Below are positions 19,244-26,045 of a DNA stretch of 64,000 bases, one piece after another. Numbering within the stretch: position 1 is the stretch's first letter; each line of letters starts with the position of its first letter. Made by a program: the position numbers and the translations under genes. The notes beneath the pieces are model-generated. The model saw only the letters and a list, made by a program, of their open reading frames with translations, searched no databases and was not told the origin of the DNA. Source of the DNA: Erysipelotrichaceae bacterium (GTDB taxonomy: Bacteria > Bacillota_I > Bacilli_A > Erysipelotrichales > Erysipelotrichaceae); contig JAUYTU010000035.1 of assembly GCA_030694975.1 (NCBI GenBank), forward strand, positions 62,001-126,000, given 5' to 3'.

Positions 19244-19807
19244 GTGCCTACTTATATCTCGATGTTAAGGGGTATTAATGTCGGCGGGCAGAAACTGATT
19301 AAGATGGATGTCTTGAAGAATCTTTATGAGTCCTTAGGGTTTGAAGAAGTAATTACTTATGTTCAAAGTGGTAATGTTATTTTCCGAGCTGAGGCGTGCA
19401 ATACAAAATTACTTGCGGAAAAATTGTCTGTTAAGATCAAAGAAGTTTTTGATTTCGATGTCGAAGTTATCGTAAAAACTGTCGATGATTTTCAATTGAT
19501 CGTGGATCGTTTCCCTTTCAAAAGCGATTTTGATAAAGAAACGTCCGGTATTTATATTACTTTTCTGTCATCAGTACCGGATAAGATTGATAGAACAGCT
19601 CTTGAAATTAAAAGATCTGAGGATGAGGAAGTTGTAATTTTTAATGATGTTGTTTATCTTAATTGTCCCGGTGGTTACAGCAAAACGAAGTTAACGAATA
19701 ATTTTTTTGAAAATAAGCTTAAGGTCGTGGCGACTACCAGAAATTGGAAAACTGTGAATGCTTTGTTGGGAATTTCATTGCGAAAATATCAACAGAATGG
19801 AGAATGA
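19244..19807 (+). CDS. DUF1697 family protein
   Basis: A 187-residue soluble protein with the family start PTYISMLRGINVGGQKLIKM and YVQSGNVIF. The function of DUF1697 proteins is unknown. The start is GTG 19244 directly after the DUF368 stop, with GGAGAT as SD. It forms a unit with galE, which begins just after its end. Confidence 0.85.
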   Translation: MPTYISMLRGINVGGQKLIKMDVLKNLYESLGFEEVITYVQSGNVIFRAEACNTKLLAEKLSVKIKEVFDFDVEVIVKTVDDFQLIVDRFPFKSDFDKETSGIYITFLSSVPDKIDRTALEIKRSEDEEVVIFNDVVYLNCPGGYSKTKLTNNFFENKLKVVATTRNWKTVNALLGISLRKYQQNGE

Positions 19808-19808
19808 A

Positions 19809-20792
19809 ATGAAGGTTTGTGTAATTGGGGGAGCCGGGTATATCGGTTCACATGCGGTGTTAGAATTGGTCAAAGACGGTCATGAAGTTGTGGTTATTGA
19901 TAATCTTTCGACGGGAACTAAAGATGCTGTCGATGAAAATGCGCGTTTTTACTTTGGTGATATCACAGATGAAGAAAAGCTTCAGGAAATCTTTACGGTT
20001 GAAACCCATCGCGGACCTTTTGATGCGGTCATGCATTTTGCCGCGAAGATTGTTGTTCCAGAAAGTGTGAGCCATCCGTTGGCGTATTATCATAACAATG
20101 TCGAGGGCGTTCGGATCATGTTGAAGACTATGGTCGATCATGAGATTAAAAATGTAATTTTCTCATCAACGGCAGCTGTTTATGGAGATGTAAAGAAGGA
20201 CATATGCACGGAAGATGATGAGTTAAAGCCGATCAATCCGTATGGTGAGTCGAAGTTGGCTTCTGAGCGGATGATTCACTGGGTAGCTCAGGCGTATGAT
20301 ATGAATTACTGTATTTTCAGGTATTTTAATGTTGCCGGAGCGCACGAATCGTTGAAAATCGGTTTAAAAAGAGATAACCTGACGCATATCATTCCGATTA
20401 CGGTTCAAACAGCGTTGAAGATTCGGGATTCTATGACGGTTTTTGGGGATGATTATCCAACGCCGGATGGCACATGTATACGTGATTATATTCATGTTGC
20501 TGATTTGGCGTTTGCCCATGTGTTGGGTATGAAATACATTGTCAACCATCAGAAGTCAGCAACCATTAATTTGGGTTCTTCGACCGGTTATTCGGTCAAG
20601 CAGGTCATCGATGAAGTATCCAAACATTTGCCAGTTAACTTTACAATGGGTCCGCGTCGTCCGGGAGATCCCGCAAAGCTGATTGCTTCGAGCGAACGTG
20701 CGAAGGATTTGTTGGGTTGGACGCCAAAGCGTTCGCTCAAAGATATTATATTGACGGATTTGAATTTTCGCAGAAAACACGAAACCAAATAA
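19809..20792 (+). CDS. galE: UDP-glucose 4-epimerase
   Basis: Short-chain dehydrogenase that interconverts UDP-glucose and UDP-galactose with bound NAD. The Rossmann motif GGAGYIGSH is at the N-terminus, the catalytic NPYGESKLASE (Tyr-x-x-x-Lys) in the middle, and RYFNVAGAHESLKIG and GDDYPTPDGTCIRDYIHVADLA follow. ATG 19809 with GGAG at 19799 gives 327 residues. A bidirectional terminator separates it from the convergent gene. Confidence 0.96.
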   Translation: MKVCVIGGAGYIGSHAVLELVKDGHEVVVIDNLSTGTKDAVDENARFYFGDITDEEKLQEIFTVETHRGPFDAVMHFAAKIVVPESVSHPLAYYHNNVEGVRIMLKTMVDHEIKNVIFSSTAAVYGDVKKDICTEDDELKPINPYGESKLASERMIHWVAQAYDMNYCIFRYFNVAGAHESLKIGLKRDNLTHIIPITVQTALKIRDSMTVFGDDYPTPDGTCIRDYIHVADLAFAHVLGMKYIVNHQKSATINLGSSTGYSVKQVIDEVSKHLPVNFTMGPRRPGDPAKLIASSERAKDLLGWTPKRSLKDIILTDLNFRRKHETK

Positions 20793-20798
20793 AAAGAA

Positions 20799-20820
20799 GA
20801 AACGTGATCACTCACGTTTC
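20799..20820. terminator. Bidirectional terminator between galE and hlyIII-like gene
   Basis: GAAACGTGA 20799-20807 and TCACGTTTC 20812-20820 form a 9-bp stem with a TCAC loop. The T-run is better on the minus strand (TTCTTTTT) than on the plus strand. Confidence 0.85.
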
Positions 20821-20823
20821 TGT

Positions 20824-21480
20824 TTATATGAAGAAGATGATGGCTATGAAATGGCTGATGGCTGCGAAGTTGATGAACAGATGCCAGATAAAGTGAAAGT
20901 AGGGTCGTTCTTTCTTGGTGTAAAACCATGCGCCTATACTGTAGAGGATGCCTCCTAGTACAATAAACACTAGAAATATTGGATCGGAGTTCTGTATGAT
21001 GACGGGGATAAACAGGACAGCGACCCATCCCATAATCAAGTAAATAGTTACGGTTAGTTTCGGAATAGATTTTTGTGACAGTGATTTGTAGAGTATGCCA
21101 ATCAGCACCATGCTCCATTGAATAACCAATATCAGTGTGCCTTGCCAGCCGCGGATGATATAAAGTGCAATTGGTGTATAACTGCCCGCGATTGCGAAAT
21201 AGATGAATATATGGTCCAAGATGCGCAGGACGTATTTGTGTTTAGTTTCGTAGGCCATGGCGTGATATAGAGCTGATGTCAGAAACATCAGAAACAAACA
21301 GATGATGAATATGGATGTCCCGATGGAGAGCACCCATCCACCGCGAATATAGGTATCTACGGCTGTCCAAGGCAGAAAGCATAAGAGCAGAAGTGACATG
21401 ATGCCGTGAGTGAGTGAATTACCGATTTCTTCACCTTTGGATAGATGAATAATGTTCTTAATGGAGTTTTTATCTGTCAT
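20824..21480 (-). CDS. Hemolysin III / PAQR family membrane protein
   Basis: Seven-helix membrane protein of the PAQR/HlyIII family. The start holds the family block LSKGEEIGNSLTHGIMS, then ALYHAM and, near the end, HFIWHLFINFAAISHF, which supply the histidines of the predicted metal site. It has 218 residues. It is transcribed convergently with galE and divergently from the MATE gene. The physiological role in bacteria is unclear, and haemolysis should not be assumed. Confidence 0.9.
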   Translation of the reverse strand: MTDKNSIKNIIHLSKGEEIGNSLTHGIMSLLLLCFLPWTAVDTYIRGGWVLSIGTSIFIICLFLMFLTSALYHAMAYETKHKYVLRILDHIFIYFAIAGSYTPIALYIIRGWQGTLILVIQWSMVLIGILYKSLSQKSIPKLTVTIYLIMGWVAVLFIPVIIQNSDPIFLVFIVLGGILYSIGAWFYTKKERPYFHFIWHLFINFAAISHFIAIIFFI

Positions 21481-21527
21481 AATTTTCCTCTTTCATTCCA
21501 TTAGTTTATCATAAATTGTCCAACGTG

Positions 21528-21556
21528 TTGACAAATATTCTTCTTCTTTTTATGAT
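21528..21556 (+). promoter_or_regulatory. Promoter of the MATE transporter gene
   Basis: TTGACA (21528-21533), 17 bases, TATGAT (21551-21556) is close to consensus. The transporter SD (GGAG) follows before ATG 21577. Confidence 0.85.
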
Positions 21557-21576
21557 TGTACAATGGAGTGATCGAT

Positions 21577-22926
21577 ATGGAAATTAACAGTCGCCGGAAA
21601 TTCCTTTTGTCTGAGGAAAAAGTCAGTAAAGCTTTGGTTCTTTTAGCTGTACCATCGATTATCGCAATGTTAACGACCGCACTGTATAATTTTGTGGATA
21701 CGTTGTTTGTCAGTATGTTAAAGAGTACAGCGATGATCGCGGCTGTAACGGTGTCTTTTCCATTGGTGATGATTATGAGTGCCATCGGGCAGGGGATTGG
21801 AATTGGGGCCGGATCGTTGATTTCGCGTCAATTAGGTAAGAAGGATTATGGCAGTGTTGAACGTTCTGTTTTTACGGGGATGCTGATGGCAATCGTCTTT
21901 TCGGCGTTGGGAATGGCCTTGTTAATCGGTAATCTGCCTACGATTTTGCCTTGGTTTGGGGCAACACCGGATGCATTGGATTATTCGGTTCGTTATGCAA
22001 TGTGGATGATTGTCGGTATGAGTGGAATTGTTCTCAATATGACGATGAATAATATTTTGCGTGCAGAGGGAGATGTCAAATTTCCGATGTTTGCCATTAT
22101 GTTAGGCGCTGTGCTGAACATTATCCTTGATCCGATATTTATGTTTGATTGGGGTCTTAATTTAGGGTTGGAAGGTGCCGCTATTGCGACGATTGTTTCG
22201 CAGTATATATCTACGGTTGTTCTGGCTGTGCGTCTTACCGGTAAAGATACGGTTATCCGCTGGAAAATTACGCGTTGGCTGTTTGATATGAAAATTGCCT
22301 TTGAAATCTTGGCTTTGGGTGTTGCTTTGTTCTTTCGTCAAGCGCTTGTCAGTTTTTCAATGATGTTTATTAACAGTGCTGCCGCAAATTATGGTACAAA
22401 TCTGGTTGCGGCGATTGGCTTGGCGATGCGGACGATGATGATTATTAACTATGTACTAATTGGCTATGCCCAAGGCTTTCAGCCGTTTGCCGGGTTTAAT
22501 TATGGGGCTAAGAATTTTACTCGTTTAAAGGAATCGCTTAATTTATCGATTCGGTGGAGCACTATGTTTTTAACTTTTATGACGGTTGTTCTGGTATTGT
22601 TTGCCCGTCCGATCATTGGGATCTTTACTGAGAGTGAAGAGGTAATCTTTTATGGTTCCCGAATGTTTTATGCCATTTGTCTGGCGTTACCGTTTATGGG
22701 ATTCTATCAGATTCATATGGTACTGTTTCAGTCGTTGGGTAAAGCAAAGGAAGCATTTATCTTATCGGTAGCGAGACAGGGGATATTCTTTGTGCCGATG
22801 ATTTTTATATTACCAAGATTCTTCGCTTATAACGGTATTTTAGCAGCTCAGCCCGTCGCCGATTTACTGACAGTATTGCTGACTGCTTGGTTTTCGATAC
22901 GGTTGAAAAAAGAGTTTGAATTTTAG
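21577..22926 (+). CDS. MATE family efflux transporter
   Basis: Twelve-helix multidrug and toxin extrusion transporter, exporting cationic compounds with Na+ or H+ coupling. The two homologous halves are visible, the first beginning LLAVPSIIAMLTTALYNFVDTLFVS. GYAQGFQPFAGFNYGAKNFTR is the typical second-half motif. ATG 21577 gives 449 residues. It stands alone between its own promoter and terminator. The substrate cannot be read from sequence. Confidence 0.92.
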   Translation: MEINSRRKFLLSEEKVSKALVLLAVPSIIAMLTTALYNFVDTLFVSMLKSTAMIAAVTVSFPLVMIMSAIGQGIGIGAGSLISRQLGKKDYGSVERSVFTGMLMAIVFSALGMALLIGNLPTILPWFGATPDALDYSVRYAMWMIVGMSGIVLNMTMNNILRAEGDVKFPMFAIMLGAVLNIILDPIFMFDWGLNLGLEGAAIATIVSQYISTVVLAVRLTGKDTVIRWKITRWLFDMKIAFEILALGVALFFRQALVSFSMMFINSAAANYGTNLVAAIGLAMRTMMIINYVLIGYAQGFQPFAGFNYGAKNFTRLKESLNLSIRWSTMFLTFMTVVLVLFARPIIGIFTESEEVIFYGSRMFYAICLALPFMGFYQIHMVLFQSLGKAKEAFILSVARQGIFFVPMIFILPRFFAYNGILAAQPVADLLTVLLTAWFSIRLKKEFEF

Positions 22927-22950
22927 TACTGCGTTAGCGCCGTATTTTTT
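22927..22950 (+). terminator. Terminator after the MATE gene
   Basis: TAC-T-GCG pairs with CGC-C-GTA around a TTAG loop (22927-22944), with one T/C mismatch, followed by six T. Confidence 0.75.
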
Positions 22951-22959
22951 TAATTTACT

Positions 22960-22991
22960 ATATTGCAATGCTATATACATTGTGATATATT
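22960..22991 (+). promoter_or_regulatory. padR promoter with embedded inverted repeat (candidate PadR operator)
   Basis: TTGCAA (22963-22968), 17 bases, TATATT (22986-22991) form the promoter. The 11-base arms at 22960-22970 and 22978-22988 match at nine positions around a 7-base centre. The perfect core is CAATG-N7-CATTG. PadR proteins usually bind palindromes over their own promoter, so autorepression is likely. Confidence 0.65.
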
Positions 22992-23013
22992 ATATCTAGT
23001 AAGGAGGAACTTA

Positions 23014-23334
23014 ATGAACGCACAATTTAAAAAAGGCGTTTTGGAATTATGTGTGCTCTCTCAATTGTCGCAAGGGGATAAGTATGGTTATCAGCTGACG
23101 GAGGCGATTTCAAAGCAAATGTCGGTTGCTGCCGGTACGTTGTATCTGTTGTTGCGCAGGCTTAATGAGGAGAACTATTTTGAAACGTATTTGGTGGAAT
23201 CACCGGAAGGTCCGGCGCGTAAGTATTACAAACTTACACCGATCGGACATCAACATTATAAGAAGCTTAAAACAGGGTGGATCGAATTTGTGGAGCAGGT
23301 CAATCAACTGATGAAGGAGGATCATGATGAGTAA
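23014..23334 (+). CDS. PadR family transcriptional regulator
   Basis: Winged-helix repressor of 106 residues (short subfamily). The fold is seen in LELCVLSQLSQGDKYGYQLTEAI, AAGTLYLLLRRLNEENYFE and GPARKYYKLTPIGHQHY. AAGGAGG seven bases before ATG 23014 sets the start. It overlaps the next gene, a DUF1700/DUF4097 protein. This regulator plus envelope-protein pair is common in Firmicutes and often responds to membrane or wall stress, which is an inference here. Confidence 0.92.
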   Translation: MNAQFKKGVLELCVLSQLSQGDKYGYQLTEAISKQMSVAAGTLYLLLRRLNEENYFETYLVESPEGPARKYYKLTPIGHQHYKKLKTGWIEFVEQVNQLMKEDHDE

Positions 23335-24355
23335 GGTTCAATATTTGGATTTATTAAAGAAGAAGTTAGCGTTTGCGGATGGTGATTTTGTGGAGTCGCT
23401 GATCGCAGATTTTGAAGCTCATTTTGAATCGGGGTTCGCCGATGGGCTGAGCGAAGAAGAAATCATTTCACATTTGGGCGATATCGACGAAATTGTGGAG
23501 TCATTGGATGTAAAAGATGTTTATATTAATAAAGGTGAATCCGTCGAAAAGTTGATGAGTGGGAAAGTGAATCACATGGTTGTTGATGGTAAGTTTGCGG
23601 ATGTAACGTTCACACCCTCTTTAAATGATAAAATCGAAGTGAATATGCTTAATAAAGGCGGTTTGCTTTCTAAGTTCTCTCATACGATGATCGGCGAGCA
23701 AAAAGGTGATGTTTTTGAAGTAAGAGTGTTGCCTCTATTCAATGTTAAATCCAACGTTGACATGAAAATTTCTGTAACACTTCCATCCCATCTGCTCTCA
23801 TGTAGAGTAATGACATCCAGTGGTGATGTTGTGTATTCCGGTATATCGTTTGATGGGGATTGTTCGATAACTACGGCCAGCGGTGATGTTTCGGTTACGG
23901 ATTGTACTAATAAAAATTATGAGTTTAAAATAGCAAGCGGCGATTTGAAATTCAGTCGAAATGTTGGTGATATTCGCATAAAATCGGCGAGTGGTGATGT
24001 AGTGATTAAAGAGGGTAGGGGAGCAGATTTTGAATGTTCACTGGCCAGCGGTGATCTGTCAGTTCAAGGATTTTATCAGAAGGTCAATGTTAAAGCGGTC
24101 AGTGGTGATGTAAACTTGGAGATGAGCGATGGAAAAGAATTTTCAATCTCAACGGTCAGCGGTGACGGTCGGGTTCATTTGAAAAACATGGGTTCCATCC
24201 GGTTTGATTTCTCATCGGTTTCTGGTTTTTGTACAATCAAGGAGTCAGTTGAAGAGCACAAACTTAAGAACCAGCAACATCTAGTACTAAAAGATGGGGA
24301 CATTCCCTGTAAAATCAGTACTGTTAATGGAAAATTTGAAGTAAACATGGGTTAA
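23327..24355 (+). CDS. DUF1700/DUF4097 family protein (PadR partner)
   Basis: The first 65 residues are a DUF1700-type helical region (YLDLLKKKLAF, LSEEEIISHLGDIDEIVESL). The rest is a DUF4097-type beta-helix with repeated SGD turns (SSGDVVYSG, ASGDVSVTD, ASGDLKFSR, ASGDVVIKE, ASGDLSVQG, VSGDVNLEM, VSGDGRVHL). There is no clear membrane helix. ATG 23327 is favoured over the ATG three bases earlier by its spacing to GGAGG. It is translationally coupled to padR. The exact role is unknown. Confidence 0.82.
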   Translation: MSKVQYLDLLKKKLAFADGDFVESLIADFEAHFESGFADGLSEEEIISHLGDIDEIVESLDVKDVYINKGESVEKLMSGKVNHMVVDGKFADVTFTPSLNDKIEVNMLNKGGLLSKFSHTMIGEQKGDVFEVRVLPLFNVKSNVDMKISVTLPSHLLSCRVMTSSGDVVYSGISFDGDCSITTASGDVSVTDCTNKNYEFKIASGDLKFSRNVGDIRIKSASGDVVIKEGRGADFECSLASGDLSVQGFYQKVNVKAVSGDVNLEMSDGKEFSISTVSGDGRVHLKNMGSIRFDFSSVSGFCTIKESVEEHKLKNQQHLVLKDGDIPCKISTVNGKFEVNMG

Positions 24356-24368
24356 TCCCATGTTTTTT
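24343..24368 (+). terminator. Terminator overlapping the DUF4097 gene stop
   Basis: AAACATGGG 24343-24351 and CCCATGTTT 24357-24365 form a 9-bp stem. The stop TAA lies in the loop, and T follows. Confidence 0.87.
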
Positions 24369-24369
24369 A

Positions 24370-24398
24370 TTGCAATCCGCTTTTTTTTGTCTTAAAAT
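24370..24398 (+). promoter_or_regulatory. Promoter of the AbiEi/cohesin-dockerin operon
   Basis: TTGCAA (24370-24375), 17 bases, TAAAAT (24393-24398). It follows directly after the previous terminator and precedes the four-gene operon ending at the hairpin at 30573. Confidence 0.72.
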
Positions 24399-24441
24399 AT
24401 AATTAATTAAACACAAAAATGAAAGATTGTGGGTACTAAAT

Positions 24442-25095
24442 ATGAGCCAACGACTATTTTATCATCCGTTGTATACGACTCAGCGCTTATTGGATGCCGG
24501 CTTTACGTTTCGCACGATTCAGGATTTGATTGATCAACAGAAAATTGTACGTATAAAACGGGGTTTGTACGTTCCGGCTGATCGCATTCATCATCAGCAT
24601 GAATGTGCTTTTTCACTTTTTTCGGATGCTTTGTTTTGTCTGATGAGTGCGGCTTTTGTTTATGGTTATGTGTATCAGCAACCTTCTCAAATTTATATTG
24701 CTGCTAATAAAAATGAGAGTCGAATCAAGTATCGTAGCGATTTTTTAGACATTAAAACGATGTACCGTGATAATAAGTATTTTTCGTTGGGATATGATGA
24801 AACAGTGTATAACGGTCATCATATTCACATAACCGATCGGGAGCGTACAGTGTTGGATTGTATCCGTCATCGCAACATGATTGGCTCAGCTGCATATCAT
24901 AAAGTGATTGAAGGATATATTGAGGATCCGAAGAAAGATGTGATTGCACTTATTTGTTATGCCAAAAAAATGCGTATTTTTAAGAAGGTTCGGTTGATTT
25001 TCGAGCCTTGGATTGAAGATTTCACCTTATTAACAGAGAAAGCGGAGCCGATGTGTGTTAAGATAAACGCGGTGGTGATGGATCATGAGGCGTAA
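24442..25095 (+). CDS. AbiEi-like transcriptional regulator (orphan antitoxin type)
   Basis: A 217-residue protein with an N-terminal winged-helix region (TTQRLLDAGFTFRTIQDLIDQQKIVRIKRGLYVP). It is followed by an AbiEi-like domain with FSDALFCLMSAAFVYGYV and the block ITDRERTVLDCIRHR. AbiEi proteins act as antitoxin and autorepressor of AbiEii nucleotidyltransferase toxins. No AbiEii gene is present; three surface-protein genes follow instead. The SD before ATG 24442 is weak. It overlaps the next gene by 11 bases, so a regulatory role in that operon is plausible but inferred. Confidence 0.78.
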   Translation: MSQRLFYHPLYTTQRLLDAGFTFRTIQDLIDQQKIVRIKRGLYVPADRIHHQHECAFSLFSDALFCLMSAAFVYGYVYQQPSQIYIAANKNESRIKYRSDFLDIKTMYRDNKYFSLGYDETVYNGHHIHITDRERTVLDCIRHRNMIGSAAYHKVIEGYIEDPKKDVIALICYAKKMRIFKKVRLIFEPWIEDFTLLTEKAEPMCVKINAVVMDHEA

Positions 25096-26038
25096 TGGGT
25101 TTATAAATGTTCTGATTTGGACGTTGGTCATCTTACTTATCGTCGGTTTGACGTATGGGGTGTTCACACTTTTTAACGGTGTAAAATACCCGGATGAGGA
25201 TGATCCGATCGTTATCCCGAAGGATCCTGTGATAACGGCAACGATGGAAGGGTACACGGTTTATAAGTTAAGTGAGATCAGTTTTCCTTTTGTCATCGCT
25301 CGTGTCACTTTTGAAAGTGAAGAGGCTATGTTTTTCGATATCAGTGATCTTATCACTTCAGAACAGTTATCATTGGCTCAAACACAAGTTTATCAAGATG
25401 ATCTATTGTCCAATGGTCTGTTTTTGAGTTATCAGATGGTAGAATTTGAATTACCGCGCAATAAGAAGTCGTTTTCAATCAATCTCTTTATTCCTGTTAA
25501 AAATCCGGATGCACAGAAGATTACGGTTACTACCCGTTTTAAGTCGGATATTAAATTGGAGTTTGATTTGTCGTTTGTTCAGGGTGTTAAGGAAATGTTG
25601 GGATACGTTGAGGATGATCCTACAGTAATTACAGACAATGACAAATATAAATTGAAGATTCTAGGTTTAGAGGATTTAACAAATACTACAATAATGCAAA
25701 GGTTAAGTGATGGTGAAAGTGAACAAGCAGAATTTTCCTCGCAAGCACGAGTAATTGGAGTAAAGCTTCTAATAGAACCATTAGGTGGCAAGATTGTTAC
25801 CTTAAAAGATTCAAGACTTAAGTTAAAGGACGGAACTGTTATTGCACTTGCTCTTGATAGTAGTTATTTCATCGAAGGATATGTAAGCACTTTGGATCAC
25901 CAGTTTCAAAGCATCGAGGAAAGTTACCTTATATTTGATATTTACTCAGATACACAAGAATTACTTAATATGGCTTTAATATTAGAAATAAAATTTGAAG
26001 GGGAAGATGATTGGATTACAATACTAATTAACGAGTAG
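25085..26038 (+). CDS. Membrane-anchored extracytoplasmic protein, unknown function
   Basis: I do not recognise this 317-residue protein. One N-terminal helix (about 7-30) is followed by a domain of alternating strands, rich in acidic residues and without cysteines, so it is likely outside the cell. The C-terminal half (about residue 180 on: YKLKILGLEDLTN to ALILEIKFEG) looks like an immunoglobulin-like or DUF4352/DUF5067-like fold, a weak guess. The DNA becomes clearly more AT-rich from about 25620 on. It is placed between the AbiEi-like regulator and the dockerin protein, seven bases before the latter. Confidence 0.7.
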   Translation: MRRNGFINVLIWTLVILLIVGLTYGVFTLFNGVKYPDEDDPIVIPKDPVITATMEGYTVYKLSEISFPFVIARVTFESEEAMFFDISDLITSEQLSLAQTQVYQDDLLSNGLFLSYQMVEFELPRNKKSFSINLFIPVKNPDAQKITVTTRFKSDIKLEFDLSFVQGVKEMLGYVEDDPTVITDNDKYKLKILGLEDLTNTTIMQRLSDGESEQAEFSSQARVIGVKLLIEPLGGKIVTLKDSRLKLKDGTVIALALDSSYFIEGYVSTLDHQFQSIEESYLIFDIYSDTQELLNMALILEIKFEGEDDWITILINE

Positions 26039-26045
26039 AGGTACA

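Noticed and set aside
24442-26038. AbiE toxin-antitoxin system
   Set aside because: The first gene is AbiEi-like, but the next gene is an anchored extracellular protein and has no nucleotidyltransferase motif.
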